This document shows, one piece after another, positions 49,244 to 59,542 of a DNA stretch of 64,000 bases. Each line of letters starts with the position of its first letter. The stretch's first letter is position 1. Under the pieces are notes generated by a model, which made no database searches, was not told the origin of the DNA, and was given only the letters and a program-made list of their open reading frames with translations. Where the stretch lies: positions 162,102-226,101 of the forward strand of contig JADJVW010000005.1 in the NCBI GenBank assembly GCA_016710365.1, written 5' to 3'. The stretch is from Candidatus Caldilinea saccharophila. GTDB lineage: Bacteria > Chloroflexota > Anaerolineae > Caldilineales > Caldilineaceae. The translations under genes were made by a program, and so were the position numbers.

Positions 49244-50443
49244 TTACTTCCTGGCTTCCTGCACGAGCGGCAACGCGGCAATCGCGGCGGCAAGCGGGTC
49301 GTCACCTTCGGCCACGGGCACATCCGGCGTCAACCCCTGGCCGCTGATCTGCCGGCCGGTAGGCGTCAGCCATTCGGCGTTGGTGACGTGCAGACTGCTG
49401 CTGTCGCCGAGTTCATGGATCAACTGGACGCTGCCCTTGCCAAAGGTCTGGCTGCCAATCAGCCGGGCGCGATCATGATCGTGCAGCGCGCCGGCCACGA
49501 TCTCGCTGGCGCTGGCCGACCCGCCGTCCACAACGAGCACCAGCGGCGCGTTGGCAGCCAATTGGCCGGGCGTGGCGGTGAACTCTTTGCGCGTGCCGTC
49601 CGCTTTGGCTTCGATCAAAATCACGCCTTCGTCCAGCCAGAGATCGGCCATCTCGACAGCGATGTTGAGCAACCCACCGGGATTGCCGCGCAGATCCCAG
49701 ATATAGCGCGTGGCGCCAGCCGCCTGCAGTTCCTCGATCGCCTGGCGCATCTCTGCGGCGCTGCGTTCGGAGAAAATCGTGTGGCGCAGATAGCCAACGT
49801 CGGCGGTCTGTGGATTCTCATCGAGCAGCCGCCACTCGATACTCGGCGTCTCGATCTCGGCGCGCGTGACGGTAAAGGTCAATGTCTCGGCCGCACCGCC
49901 CGACGCCGGCGTGCGCTCGACGAGGAGCGTCACCTGCGAACCCGGCTCGCCACGGACGAGGACGACGATCTCCTCGCTGGACATTGTGGCCGTGATCGAT
50001 GCGCCATCCACCTCGAGCAGCCGGTCGCCGGCGAGGATGCCTGCCTGCGCGGCCGGCTGTGCGGGCAGTGGATGCAATAGCCAGCCAGCAGCCGTCTGCT
50101 CAAGGGTGGCGCCAATGCCGCCGAACTTGCCCGCCAGTTGGTCGCGCTCTAGTTCGCGCGGCTGCGGTTCAACGAAATAAGTGTACGGATCGCCAAAACG
50201 TTGCACCATGCCGGCAATGGCGCCGTAGGTGCGTTGCACATCGTCAGGCTTGGTTCCGTAGAAGTCGCGATCCAGCAGGCTCCAAACCTGCCAGTAATTC
50301 GCCATGGCATCGGCCGCAGGTTGCGGCGCCAACACCGTGACGGGTTGAGCGTGGATCAGCGGGTAGGCGGCATATCCGGCAATCAATGCCAGGACCACCA
50401 TGAACATTGCGGCCAGCGCGGCCAGGATTCTGCGTCCAGCCAT
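49244..50443 (-). CDS. Second S41 C-terminal processing peptidase
   Basis: About 399 residues and clearly paralogous to the next gene. An N-terminal anchor (RRILAALAAMFMVVLALIAGYAA) is followed by a PDZ domain (KFGGIGATLEQTAAG, PAAQAGILAGDRLLEVDG) and the S41 domain with IWDLRGNPGGLL, catalytic Ser in DGGSASASEIVAGALHD and Lys in TFGKGSVQLIHEL. ATG 50443 is chosen because it begins the signal anchor; the frame is open further upstream. Tandem S41 pairs suggest duplication. The protease pair is divergent from the duplicated-domain gene at 50611. Confidence 0.9.
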   Translation of the reverse strand: MAGRRILAALAAMFMVVLALIAGYAAYPLIHAQPVTVLAPQPAADAMANYWQVWSLLDRDFYGTKPDDVQRTYGAIAGMVQRFGDPYTYFVEPQPRELERDQLAGKFGGIGATLEQTAAGWLLHPLPAQPAAQAGILAGDRLLEVDGASITATMSSEEIVVLVRGEPGSQVTLLVERTPASGGAAETLTFTVTRAEIETPSIEWRLLDENPQTADVGYLRHTIFSERSAAEMRQAIEELQAAGATRYIWDLRGNPGGLLNIAVEMADLWLDEGVILIEAKADGTRKEFTATPGQLAANAPLVLVVDGGSASASEIVAGALHDHDRARLIGSQTFGKGSVQLIHELGDSSSLHVTNAEWLTPTGRQISGQGLTPDVPVAEGDDPLAAAIAALPLVQEARK

Positions 50444-50610
50444 AGCGCACGATTGTACCACACGCCCAAACGCAATGCACGGCAGGTGCAATATTAAACA
50501 CACTTTGCGTCTATTCAAAATGGAGGCTTTGTCAACCAGGCTAGCTTCCGGTATGATAGGCCATCGTCCGCGCTCCATCTTTCACCAGCCGTTACGCAGA
50601 AGGAGCATTC

Positions 50611-52152
50611 ATGAGCAAAACCATCATGACCCGTCGTCTGACGGACTGGTTCGACGACCTCAATCTTAGCGTGCAGGCAGTCGATGCGCCGCCTGCTGGC
50701 AGCACCGTGTATCTGCTCAAAGATGTATTCACGACCATCGATGGGGCGTGGGAAGCCGGCGACGCCCGCTATGCGCTGCCACAGTGGGCAAAAGATGCCT
50801 ACGATCAGCCGGCGCGCAGGATGGAGCTGCAAAAACAGAGCCATCTCTACGCCGCAGTAGTCGATGCGAACGGTGCGCTGATCGCCCAGCAGGTGATTCG
50901 CTTCACCAATCGCTTCGACCCAGACGCGCCGAACAACCGCACCACGCAGGACGCCACCGGCTGGGCCACCTTCACCATGTTCAGCAGCAGCAACTATGAC
51001 CCTACGATCGGCGACCAAGGCCCGTGGTGCTGGGCGCCGCTTGGCCTGGCCGAGACGCTGTGCGGCGGCGGGCGGCCACACGACGGCCAGAGCATCTCAC
51101 TCTTTGCCGTCTGGCAAATGACAACTGCCACCAACGAAGAACCCACGCTACCCACGCCACCCACACCTCCCACACCTCCCACACCTCCTACACCGCCGCC
51201 AACGCCGCCAACGCCTGTCCTTGAGCGAAGACGCGGCGCGTGGGTCAGCCCAATGCGTCTATCGATCAAGTCGATCTCCGACCGCCCCGACCACCCCACC
51301 GTTGCGCCTGGCGATGAGGTTTACCTGATCAAGGATGTCTTTACGACGCGCGACAGCAGTTGGGAGCCATCGAACGTTTACGGCAGCATTGACGCATGGG
51401 CGCGCGAAGCTTATCTCAAACCCGTCGGCGATCCCGAATATTTCGACGACGCGGGCGCCGACCATCACCTGTTTGCGCTGATCCTCGACCGCGACGGCAA
51501 CAAAATTAAGATGCAAGATCTGCTCTACTGGTCGGACGGCTTCGAGATGCTGGGCGAGCCAACGTACGACGGCTATGCCCAAGGCCCGGGCGATTACCGC
51601 TATCCGATTACCAAGGAGAAGTCGGGCTGGGGCAACATCGTCATGTTTGGCTCCAGCTATGTGCCCGAGCGCGGCGAGCAAGGCCCGTGGTGCTGGACGC
51701 CGCGCGGCCTGCCCGCCGAGGTGATGTGCGGCGGCGGCATGCCGGCCAACCTGCATATCTCCACCTTCGTCGTCTGGCAGGCCGTGCCGGCGGAGCAATG
51801 GATTGCGCCGACGCCGGAACCCACGGAACAGCCGACAGAGTGGGATCACACCATTTTTATTCCGTTTGTCGCCAGCGATGTGCAAGCCCCTGCGGCCGCA
51901 CCTTCCGCGGCTGCGCCTATGCCCGATCTGCCGCAAGCCGTGTTGGAAATGATCCGCGGCGGGGCGTGGAGCCGCGCCGGCATCGAGCTGCGGCCGGGGT
52001 CGGTGCTGGCCGAGTATGCGCGCCGCGCCGGTCTGGGCATGCCGGTCACTGCCGAGTTTGTCAGCGCCGGCCAGCGCGTGCAGGGGTTCCTCGGCGGCAT
52101 CGTGCTGGCCTCGGTCAATGACCCACAGCGCGTGACGCATATCGCGTGGTGA
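50611..52152 (+). CDS. Uncharacterised protein with two tandem homologous domains and Thr-Pro-Pro linker
   Basis: 513 residues, with AAGGAG before ATG 50611. Residues about 8-172 and 213-390 are repeats of one domain: both have VYLLKDVFTT or VYLIKDVFTT, a Trp-rich strand, HLYAAVVD or HLFALILD, GWATFTMFSSSNY or GWGNIVMFGSSY, and GDQGPWCWAPLGLAETLCGGG or GEQGPWCWTPRGLPAEVMCGGG. They are joined by a (TPP)n linker. The C-terminal part has IFIPFV and ELRPGSVLAEYARRAGLGMPVTAEF, then IVLASVNDP, a strand-rich tail seen in some Chloroflexota muramidase-like proteins. No signal peptide is visible. No function can be assigned. Confidence 0.75.
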   Translation: MSKTIMTRRLTDWFDDLNLSVQAVDAPPAGSTVYLLKDVFTTIDGAWEAGDARYALPQWAKDAYDQPARRMELQKQSHLYAAVVDANGALIAQQVIRFTNRFDPDAPNNRTTQDATGWATFTMFSSSNYDPTIGDQGPWCWAPLGLAETLCGGGRPHDGQSISLFAVWQMTTATNEEPTLPTPPTPPTPPTPPTPPPTPPTPVLERRRGAWVSPMRLSIKSISDRPDHPTVAPGDEVYLIKDVFTTRDSSWEPSNVYGSIDAWAREAYLKPVGDPEYFDDAGADHHLFALILDRDGNKIKMQDLLYWSDGFEMLGEPTYDGYAQGPGDYRYPITKEKSGWGNIVMFGSSYVPERGEQGPWCWTPRGLPAEVMCGGGMPANLHISTFVVWQAVPAEQWIAPTPEPTEQPTEWDHTIFIPFVASDVQAPAAAPSAAAPMPDLPQAVLEMIRGGAWSRAGIELRPGSVLAEYARRAGLGMPVTAEFVSAGQRVQGFLGGIVLASVNDPQRVTHIAW

Positions 52153-52335
52153 GATGCAATAGAACGCGGAAAAGCGCGGATTTGGCGGATACACGCAGAT
52201 TCAGTAGTTCACAATTTTGCCTCACACAAAGACGCAAAGCGCACAAAGAGAATTTCTTGCTTCGTTTTTCTTTGTGTCCTCCGTGTCTTCGTGTGAGGCC
52301 ATGAATTTGTTGTCCCATCATCAGAAAAGAGACGG
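52153..52335. repeat. Intergenic repeat pair (GCGGATA and CACAAAG families)
   Basis: AACGCGGAAAAGCGCGGATTTGGCGG is a partial member of the GCGGAT family. Then CCTCACACAAAGACGCAAAGC pairs with CTTTGTGTCCTCCGTGTCTTCGTGTGAGG across about 40 bases. No gene. Confidence 0.6.
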
Positions 52336-52340
52336 CGCCT

Positions 52341-53697
<1,357 letters not shown>

Positions 53698-53722
53698 CAT
53701 CATATTCACCGGAGAAGCAGCA

Positions 53723-54226
53723 ATGACATTTACTCTTCAACGCATCAGCGAATCCGAACTGCAACTTCTCGCTAATGAGATTTTGCCGGACAGGCTTGCC
53801 AGCCGGCTTGCCGACGGCGCGCTGCCACCGCCTGTTGTCGCACAAACCGCGCTGGATCATCTACGCGCGGGGGAAGCAGAGCCGTGGTGCAGCGTTTACC
53901 ACATTGTCAGAGACGAAGATGGGGTTGTCAGCGGCGGCTGTGGCTTCAAGCATCCGCCACGCGAGGGTGAGGTCGAAATCGGTTATGGTGTGTCACCTGC
54001 CTGGCAAAATCACGGTGCGGGCACAACCGCTGTACGCGAGCTGTGCAAGATAGCCTTTGCGAGTGAAAGAGTACAAATTGTGTTGGCTCAGATCAATCCG
54101 GAGAATCTGCCGTCGAGCCGTGTCGCCCAAAAACTCAACTTTGTGCGCGGCGATGTAGTCATCGACGCTGACGGCGAGTGGCTGGCACAGTGGCGGCTCA
54201 TCAAGCCAGCCGCGGCTACAGCCTGA
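53723..54226 (+). CDS. GNAT-family N-acetyltransferase
   Basis: 167 residues. The acyl-CoA-binding motif is EIGYGVSPAWQNHGAGTTAVRELCKIAF, and the C-terminal motif VLAQINPENLPSSRVAQKLNFVRG is typical of RimJ/RimL-like acetyltransferases. ATG 53723 is preceded by GGAGAAG. It follows the amidohydrolase by 25 bases and probably shares its transcript. Acceptor unknown. Confidence 0.88.
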   Translation: MTFTLQRISESELQLLANEILPDRLASRLADGALPPPVVAQTALDHLRAGEAEPWCSVYHIVRDEDGVVSGGCGFKHPPREGEVEIGYGVSPAWQNHGAGTTAVRELCKIAFASERVQIVLAQINPENLPSSRVAQKLNFVRGDVVIDADGEWLAQWRLIKPAAATA

Positions 54227-54257
54227 GGCGACATGAATCCCACAGGAATCACGCCTC

Positions 54258-55379
54258 ATGCCAGTAATTGAATCGGGGTTCCTTGACCTGACCGCTGCGC
54301 TCGACGTAGCGGCCTTCTGGGCCGAGAATGAACAGTGCCACGCCTTCACCCCTGCCAAGCCGCGCTGCGCCGCCTCCTTCTCGCCCGACGACCACTGGCT
54401 CTTCGAGTTCCTCCCGGTTCCCTCCACGGTGCGCTATTACCAGGACAAGCCGCACCGGGACAGCCTGCATCGCGAGGCCAACCGCATCACGCAGCAGTAC
54501 GTCGGCAAAGCTTTCTTCGACGAGGACTCCTGGCAGCACACGCCCAAACGCATTGAGAATCTCTTCGGCTGCGAGTTTGCCTATCACGAAGGCAGCACGC
54601 CCTGGCTCGTCCCCCTCACCGACGATCCGGTCGAGTTTGGCGCATCCTCGATCGCGCCGAGGCGATCGATCTGGCGACCTGGGCTTTTCCGGCTGAATTT
54701 ACGGACGAATGGAAGCGCGCCAGCGCGCCGGCAAAACCCTGCCCGCGCTCGGAACGGGCAGCCGCGGCCCTGCGACGATCATCACCTCGGTGCTCCAGCC
54801 AGAGACCGCCATCTTCTGGATGATCGACCATCCGGACTTGATGCACCGTTTCAGCACGATCCTGGCCGAAAAGATGGTCGAACTGAACAGAGTGCTGCGC
54901 GCCCTCAGCGGCAACACGGCGCCGGGCTGGTGGATCACCGACGACAACTGCGCGCTGCTCAATCGCCCGCTCTATCGCGAATACTGCTACCCGGTGCTGG
55001 CGCGCGTGCTCGACGCGCTGGCGCCCGGCGGTGCGCGGCGCTACCAGCATTCCGACAGCGCGATGGGCCACCTGCTCGACGACCAGTACGCGCTCGGCAT
55101 CCGCGAGGTCAACTACGGCCCGACCGTGGACGCCGGCCTGATCCGCGAGAAGATGCCGGACGCGCTGATCTGCGGGCAACTGCCGCCTTTCCTGCTGCGC
55201 AACGGCAGCCCTGACGCCATTCGCGGGCGCATCGTCAGCGATTTCGCCAAGGCCGGGCAGAGCGGCAGGCTGCACGTCACCACCGCGGGGTCACTAGCCG
55301 AGGCACGGGCGTCGGGCGAATGCGGTGGATGATGTGGGTGGTGCAGGAGGGGTGCCGGTATGATGGGAGCAGTCTGTAA
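54258..55379 (+). CDS. Uroporphyrinogen-decarboxylase-family protein, three frameshifts
   Basis: Resembles the UROD/corrinoid methyltransferase family, which acts on tetrapyrroles or methyl groups. N-terminal part to FGCEFAYHEGSTPWLVPL, then shifts near 54630 (into RILDRAEAIDLATWAFPAEF) and 54710 (into GSRGPATIITSVLQPETAIFW). The main body has WWITDDNCALLNRPLYREYCYPVL, RRYQHSDSAMGHLL and VNYGPTVDAGLIREKM. A last shift near 55298 gives the normal family end LAGTGVGRMRWMM-type to a TAA at 55377. At least three single-base shifts in 1.1 kb are unusual even here, so true decay is possible. Role unclear. Confidence 0.7.
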
Positions 55380-55399
55380 AAACCTCGACGTTTGGCGAT

Positions 55400-56291
55400 T
55401 CAAAGCCTATATGGTTTCGGCTGACGCATCACTCGTTGCCGAAAACAATAAAAGTAACCCAAGTTGCCACCTAAGGGCGGAAGATAGAGAAGATGGAAGA
55501 GCCAGGACGAAGAGGATGGTCTTGAGTTCAGAACCATCGGCGTGACAGCGTGAATGTGTTTGGGCAGGAGGCGTTCGATCTGGCTGCCTGCGGTTTCGAC
55601 TTGTTTGCGATAGTGGGCGAGCAGGTAAGTCATCCATGGCTCCCGCGGTCGTTTGGAGTTGGCTTTGCGAATCGGCAAGAGTAATCGGTCGCAGTCAGCC
55701 ATGACATCTTCGATGTGGTAGACGTTATAGGCTTTGTCGCCGATGATCCAAGCCTGCGGTGGAAGGTCAAAATCGAACTGGTCGAGTGCGGACGTATCGC
55801 TGAACGCACCGGGCGAGAGCAGGAACTCGACAGGAGTCCCTCTTTGGTGACGACCAGATGAATCTTGAGTCCATAAAAGTAGCGTTTCTTGCTGGCTTGA
55901 TAGCCTCGATAGGCTTTGTCCCGATAAAGCTTGCAGCGGCGAATCGGTAATTGTCACAGACTGCGACCGGTAGGCTGTCAATGATGTAGATGTTTCCGTC
56001 GTTGCGCTCTTTGGCAACGTCGCCCACCAGCCGGAAAAGCGTCATAAACTGGTGCTTCACTCGCTTGAGACGACGACAGAGGCGACTGCGGCTGATTGTT
56101 CTCTTGAGATAGCCCTGTTCGTACAGCAGCACGCACGCCATTGCCTGATTGCCGCCAAAGTACATGGCAGCCACCATGGCGATCGTCATGACTTCGGCGT
56201 CGCTCAGCACACATTGTGGATCATCTCGATGATGTTGCCATTTCAGCAAGTCGTCGCACAAGCAGTATACGAGTACAATGTTGGTGTCCAT
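55400..56291 (-). pseudogene. IS982-like transposase, frameshifted
   Basis: From ATG 56291 the frame has IVLVYCLCDDLLKW, SDAEVMTIAMVAAMYFGGN, IYIIDSLPVAVCDNYR with one DDE Asp. At least two base shifts near 55935 and 55830 connect it to KLYRDKAYRGYQASKKRYFYGLKIHLVVTKEGL and WIIGDKAYNVYHIEDVMADCDRLLLP, then ETAGSQIERLLPKHIHAV, with the Glu of the DDE triad. The frame passes the left inverted repeat and stops at 55400, outside the element. No longer able to move without repair. Confidence 0.8.
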
Positions 56292-56385
56292 GGAGTTCTC
56301 CGTTCTCTGTCTTGGTTTGTCGACCTGTAACAGTAACGGAACTCCATGGCATTTTCAACTCACCCTCAAGGTAGCAACTTGGGTT
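55456..56385. mobile_element. IS982-family insertion sequence with inverted repeats
   Basis: The left end reads AACCCAAGTTGCCACCTAAGG (forward) and the right end, as reverse complement, AACCCAAGTTGCTACCTTGAGG, so 17 of the first 18-20 bases match. Size is about 930 bp. No clear target-site duplication is visible (AAAGTA on one side, TATTTA on the other). Flanking sequence to the right is a truncated gene, so insertion probably removed its 5' end. Confidence 0.8.
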
Positions 56386-56631
56386 ATTTACAGGTCTTGA
56401 TCCAGACTGGGCGGCTTTTAGGCGAAATTGCGGCCACGCTTGGGTACGAAGTGGTCAGGATCGATCTGTTCCGTACGCGACTTGCCACCGCTACCAGACA
56501 GCAACTGCGTGAAGAGGTCGTGGTGCTGCGGTGGCCAGGATGGCGTAAGACAAGCTGGTCACTATCGGCTGGTCTCCCTGGCCGAATTGACTCCGGAAGA
56601 AGTTGCCGCCTATCTGGTGCGACCTGAGTAA
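56386..56631 (+). pseudogene. Truncated gene fragment next to the IS
   Basis: The residual frame reads LIQTGRLLGEIAATLGYEVVRIDLFRTRLATATRQQLREEVVVLRWPG, then after a one-base shift near 56545 GHYRLVSLAELTPEEVAAYLVRPE and a stop. The pattern (RTRLATATRQQLREEVVVLR) recalls the C-terminal region of DNA-modification methyltransferases, but I cannot prove it. Its 5' part is missing at the IS end. Confidence 0.45.
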
Positions 56632-56686
56632 GGTGGTCGTCGCCAAGTGCTGTGCTGCGCAATGCGTTGAAGTCAGGAGCTACATT

Positions 56687-57028
56687 ATGACCGTTGCATC
56701 GGTCCTCTACCCACTGATCGCCCGCAATATTTTCCCAGACGAAGAGACGGCTGTGCGCGAATTGGCGCTTGATTATATGCTGCGGCAGATTGAAGAAACT
56801 AAGAAAAGCGTTGCCCTGTTCGAACACAAGTACAGCATGTCATTTACGCAATTTGAACAATATCTTCATGCAAGAGCACGCCTGCTTGAATCATCTGCAT
56901 TGGCGGAGAATCGGCGCCGGCGGCTGAGTCAAACTATCATGCTCGAAGAAGATGATTGGATCGACTGGAAAGCTGCACACGAGATGTTGGAAAGCTGGCT
57001 TGGTCTGCAGCAAGAGGTAGATCGTTGA
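56687..57028 (+). CDS. Small helical protein, possible antitoxin-like partner
   Basis: 113 residues from ATG 56687: MTVASVLYPLIARNIF, then a helical stretch YMLRQIEETKKSVALFEHKY, YLHARARLLESSALAEN and DDWIDWKAAHEMLESWLG. No recognised family. The following ORF starts within its last codons, a coupling often seen in toxin-antitoxin pairs. Frequent Glu/Arg and length fit an antitoxin. Role is inferred only. Confidence 0.5.
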   Translation: MTVASVLYPLIARNIFPDEETAVRELALDYMLRQIEETKKSVALFEHKYSMSFTQFEQYLHARARLLESSALAENRRRRLSQTIMLEEDDWIDWKAAHEMLESWLGLQQEVDR

Positions 57029-57310
57029 CGCTCTCCATGCCTGCGCTGCTTAGCCAGGTAAAAGCGGTGTTTGAATTTTCAGAAATTTGCCAGACAATTT
57101 TCTTGGTTGAAGCGCGTGAGTTGTCGTACAGTCAATTTCTTCTGAAGCTGCGAGTCGGTTTGAACAGCAAGCAGCAGCTTTAGATCAGATTGATATCCAC
57201 ATCATTTTCATACGATTGATGGCTTTGTAGTTGCCTCCTCTCTTTCTGGTGATCCGATGCTGGATCTACTGATTGTATTGGCTGCCATAGAAGAATTTCT
57301 GTCTGAATAA
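57025..57310 (+). pseudogene. Small ORF downstream of the helical protein, frameshifted
   Basis: Begins TTG 57025 or ATG 57037 (MPALLSQVKAVFEFSEICQ) and reads QTIFLVEARELSYSQFLLKLRVGL to a stop at 57181. Two further frames then continue plausibly with QAAALDQIDIHIIF and HTIDGFVVASSLSGDPMLDLLIVLAAIEEFLSE, ending in TAA at 57308. So about 90 codons exist with one or two base shifts. It is likely the partner of the preceding gene; function unknown. Confidence 0.45.
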
Positions 57311-57331
57311 CGATTGCCAAGGATATTCCTA

Positions 57332-58477
57332 ATGGGTCCTCTCCACGGCCTCAAAATCATCGAATTCGCCGGCATCGGCCCCGGCCCTTTTGCCGCCATG
57401 CTCTTTGCCGACATGGGCGCCGAAGTGGTGCGCATCGAGCGCAAGTCCGCGGCGCGCCGATCGTTGAGCCTGCTGAGCCTCGGCCCGCTGGATGTTGCCA
57501 GCCGCGGCCGGCGCAGCGTCGCGCTCGATATCAAGCGCGCTGCCGGCCGCGACGCCGCGCGGCGGCTGATCGACCAGGCCGACGCGCTCATCGAAGGCTT
57601 TCGCCCCGGCGTGATGGAGCGGCTGGGGCTGGGGCCAGAGCTCTGCTTGGCGCGCAACCCCAAGCTGGTCTATGGCCGCATGACCGGCTGGGGACAAACA
57701 GGCCCGCTCGCCCACAGCGCCGGTCACGATATCACCTACATTGCGCTCAGCGGCGCGCTGCACGCTATCGGCACAGCCGAGCAGCCGCTGCCGCCGCTCA
57801 ACCTCGTCGGCGACTTGGGCGGCGGCGCCATGATGCTGGCCTGGGGCATGATGGCCGCACTCTGGGAGGCGCAGCGATCCGGGCAGGGGCAGGTCGTCGA
57901 CGCGGCCATGACCGACGGCGCCGCCTATCTGATGGCGATGCTCTACGGCGTCAAGGCGACCGGGCTGTGGAGCAACCAACGCGGCGCCAATCTGCTCGAC
58001 GGCGGCGCGTTCTTCTATGGAACCTATGTGTGCAGCGACGGCAAGTTTGTGGCGATCGGCCCGATCGAGCCGCAGTTTTACGCGCTCTTTCGCGAAAAGA
58101 TGGGCATCGACGACCCCGACCTGGCCGATCACTACGACCCGTCCACATGGCCGCAACAGCGCGCGAAGCTGGCCGCCATCTTCCGCACGCGCACGCGTGA
58201 CGCATGGTGCGCGCTGCTCGAAGGCACGGACGCCTGCGTCGCGCCCGTGCTCGATATGGACGAAGCGCCGGAGCACCCCCACAATCGCGCCCGCACCACC
58301 TTCGTCACGGTGGACGATGTGGTGCAGCCCGCGCCGGCCCCGCGTCTCAGCCGCACCCCGGCCGCCATCCAGGGCGCGCCGCCCACCCCCGGCGCTGACA
58401 CTGAAGCCGTGCTGCTGGGGTGGGGGTTTGGTCAAACCGAAGTGGAGGCATTACGTACAGCCGGTGCGATCGGATAA
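57332..58477 (+). CDS. CaiB/BaiF CoA-transferase, alpha-methylacyl-CoA racemase type
   Basis: A 381-residue enzyme that probably epimerises 2-methylacyl-CoA. The N-terminal motif is LKIIEFAGIGPGPFAAMLFADMGAEVVRIER. The catalytic pair of AMACR is visible: His in AHSAGHDITYIALSG and Asp in NLVGDLGGGAMML. Other motifs are LVYGRMTGWGQTGP and GQVVDAAMTDGAAYL. ATG 57332 is used with AAGGAT upstream. AMACR members also act in degradation of branched acids. The gene is intact and stands alone. Confidence 0.9.
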   Translation: MGPLHGLKIIEFAGIGPGPFAAMLFADMGAEVVRIERKSAARRSLSLLSLGPLDVASRGRRSVALDIKRAAGRDAARRLIDQADALIEGFRPGVMERLGLGPELCLARNPKLVYGRMTGWGQTGPLAHSAGHDITYIALSGALHAIGTAEQPLPPLNLVGDLGGGAMMLAWGMMAALWEAQRSGQGQVVDAAMTDGAAYLMAMLYGVKATGLWSNQRGANLLDGGAFFYGTYVCSDGKFVAIGPIEPQFYALFREKMGIDDPDLADHYDPSTWPQQRAKLAAIFRTRTRDAWCALLEGTDACVAPVLDMDEAPEHPHNRARTTFVTVDDVVQPAPAPRLSRTPAAIQGAPPTPGADTEAVLLGWGFGQTEVEALRTAGAIG

Positions 58478-58587
58478 AGTTTGCAAAGAATGCTGGTCAA
58501 ACAAAATCGATGCCCTTACGGGCGCCGATTAGAAACAGTCGCTGTGTAATTGTTAATTGGCTCCACCGGAATTCATGTGGTCGGGTC

Positions 58588-58657
58588 TTACGTGCCGGGG
58601 ACGGGCTTGCGGTGCTTCGGTCGAGCAGACAGCGATCAGCCCGTCCCCGGCACGTAA
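58588..58657. repeat. Long perfect inverted repeat (20-bp arms)
   Basis: TTACGTGCCGGGGACGGGCT at 58588-58607 pairs perfectly with AGCCCGTCCCCGGCACGTAA at 58638-58657, around a 30-base loop. It lies between the convergent racemase and DoxX genes and could be a strong bidirectional terminator or a mobile palindrome. Confidence 0.85.
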
Positions 58658-58692
58658 CCACACGAGATCCGCTTGACCCTGTTAATTGTTCG

Positions 58693-59289
58693 TCAGTCTG
58701 AGCCGACCCGCTGACTTTGCGTCGGCGGCGGATCCTCCGGTCGATACCACGGCGTGCCCAGCAGCGGCAGCAGCCAGCGATCCAAACCGAACCAGCCCGC
58801 ATTTTTCCACGCCAAAACGATTAAAAACGCCAACACCAGCAGGAAGCCATTGGTGCTCGCTGACCCAGCCATGATGAAGTTCCAGTTCATGGTGGCGCCA
58901 AAAAAGGCGGCAATGCCAGTCAGTGCGCCCACGATCAGCGCAATGCCGATCAGCGTCTCGCCCCACATGACCACATTGGCAAACCAGGTGTACCAGCCAT
59001 TGTCGAGCATGAACTGGATGAAGTCGCGATACCAGCCGTAGGCGATCGGTGGGCGTCCCTGCTCCGGCACCTGGACAGCGTTGGTCCAGAAGCCTTTGAG
59101 CGCTTCTCCGCTCGCCCATGTACCGCCGCTGATCTTGCCCCAGCCCGACTCAAGCCACTGCCAGCCCAGGAACACACGCACGATCAGCCACACCCACGCC
59201 ATCTTTGTCGAGGCAAAAAGGAAGCGCGCAAGCGGCGGGTCAGGGATGATGACCTCGCCACGTCGATCCACAATATTTTCAGACGCCAT
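58693..59289 (-). CDS. DoxX-family membrane protein
   Basis: 198 residues. After a cytoplasmic tail come four membrane segments: VWLIVRVFLGWQWLESGWGK, ANVVMWGETLIGIALIVGALTGIAAFFGATMN, FIMAGSASTNGFLLVLAFLIVLAWKNAGW and LDRWLLPLLG. The motif QWLESGWGK and the GETLIGIALIVG segment are typical of DoxX-type proteins, which are related to thiosulfate:quinone oxidoreductase subunits and quinone-linked stress functions. ATG 59289 has AAGGAGAG upstream, and the longer frame to 59565 lacks a start signal. Confidence 0.85.
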   Translation of the reverse strand: MASENIVDRRGEVIIPDPPLARFLFASTKMAWVWLIVRVFLGWQWLESGWGKISGGTWASGEALKGFWTNAVQVPEQGRPPIAYGWYRDFIQFMLDNGWYTWFANVVMWGETLIGIALIVGALTGIAAFFGATMNWNFIMAGSASTNGFLLVLAFLIVLAWKNAGWFGLDRWLLPLLGTPWYRPEDPPPTQSQRVGSD

Positions 59290-59542
59290 AAATTCTCTCC
59301 TTAAAATTTGACTGCAACAATAACCGATCTTCGCGCATCCTTCTTGATCTGGCGGTAAGCTTTGCTCAGTTTGCGGTGACCGGTGTGCACCCGCTTCCCT
59401 GTGCGTGCGTTGCATCATGGCGTCGCCATCGGGTACACTGGAGGCAAGATCGCAGATCGGGTCGGGAGTCTCCTCCTCGCCGGCAGCATCCCTTTCTTCT
59501 ATTCCACCGGTTTTCACCCAGAGCGAACAGGCGCCCCAATTC

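Noticed and set aside
51140..51225. Simple tandem repeat or phase-variable tract
   Set aside because: ACACCTCCC-type repeats code a (TPP)n linker in frame and vary in codon use; no sign of slippage control.
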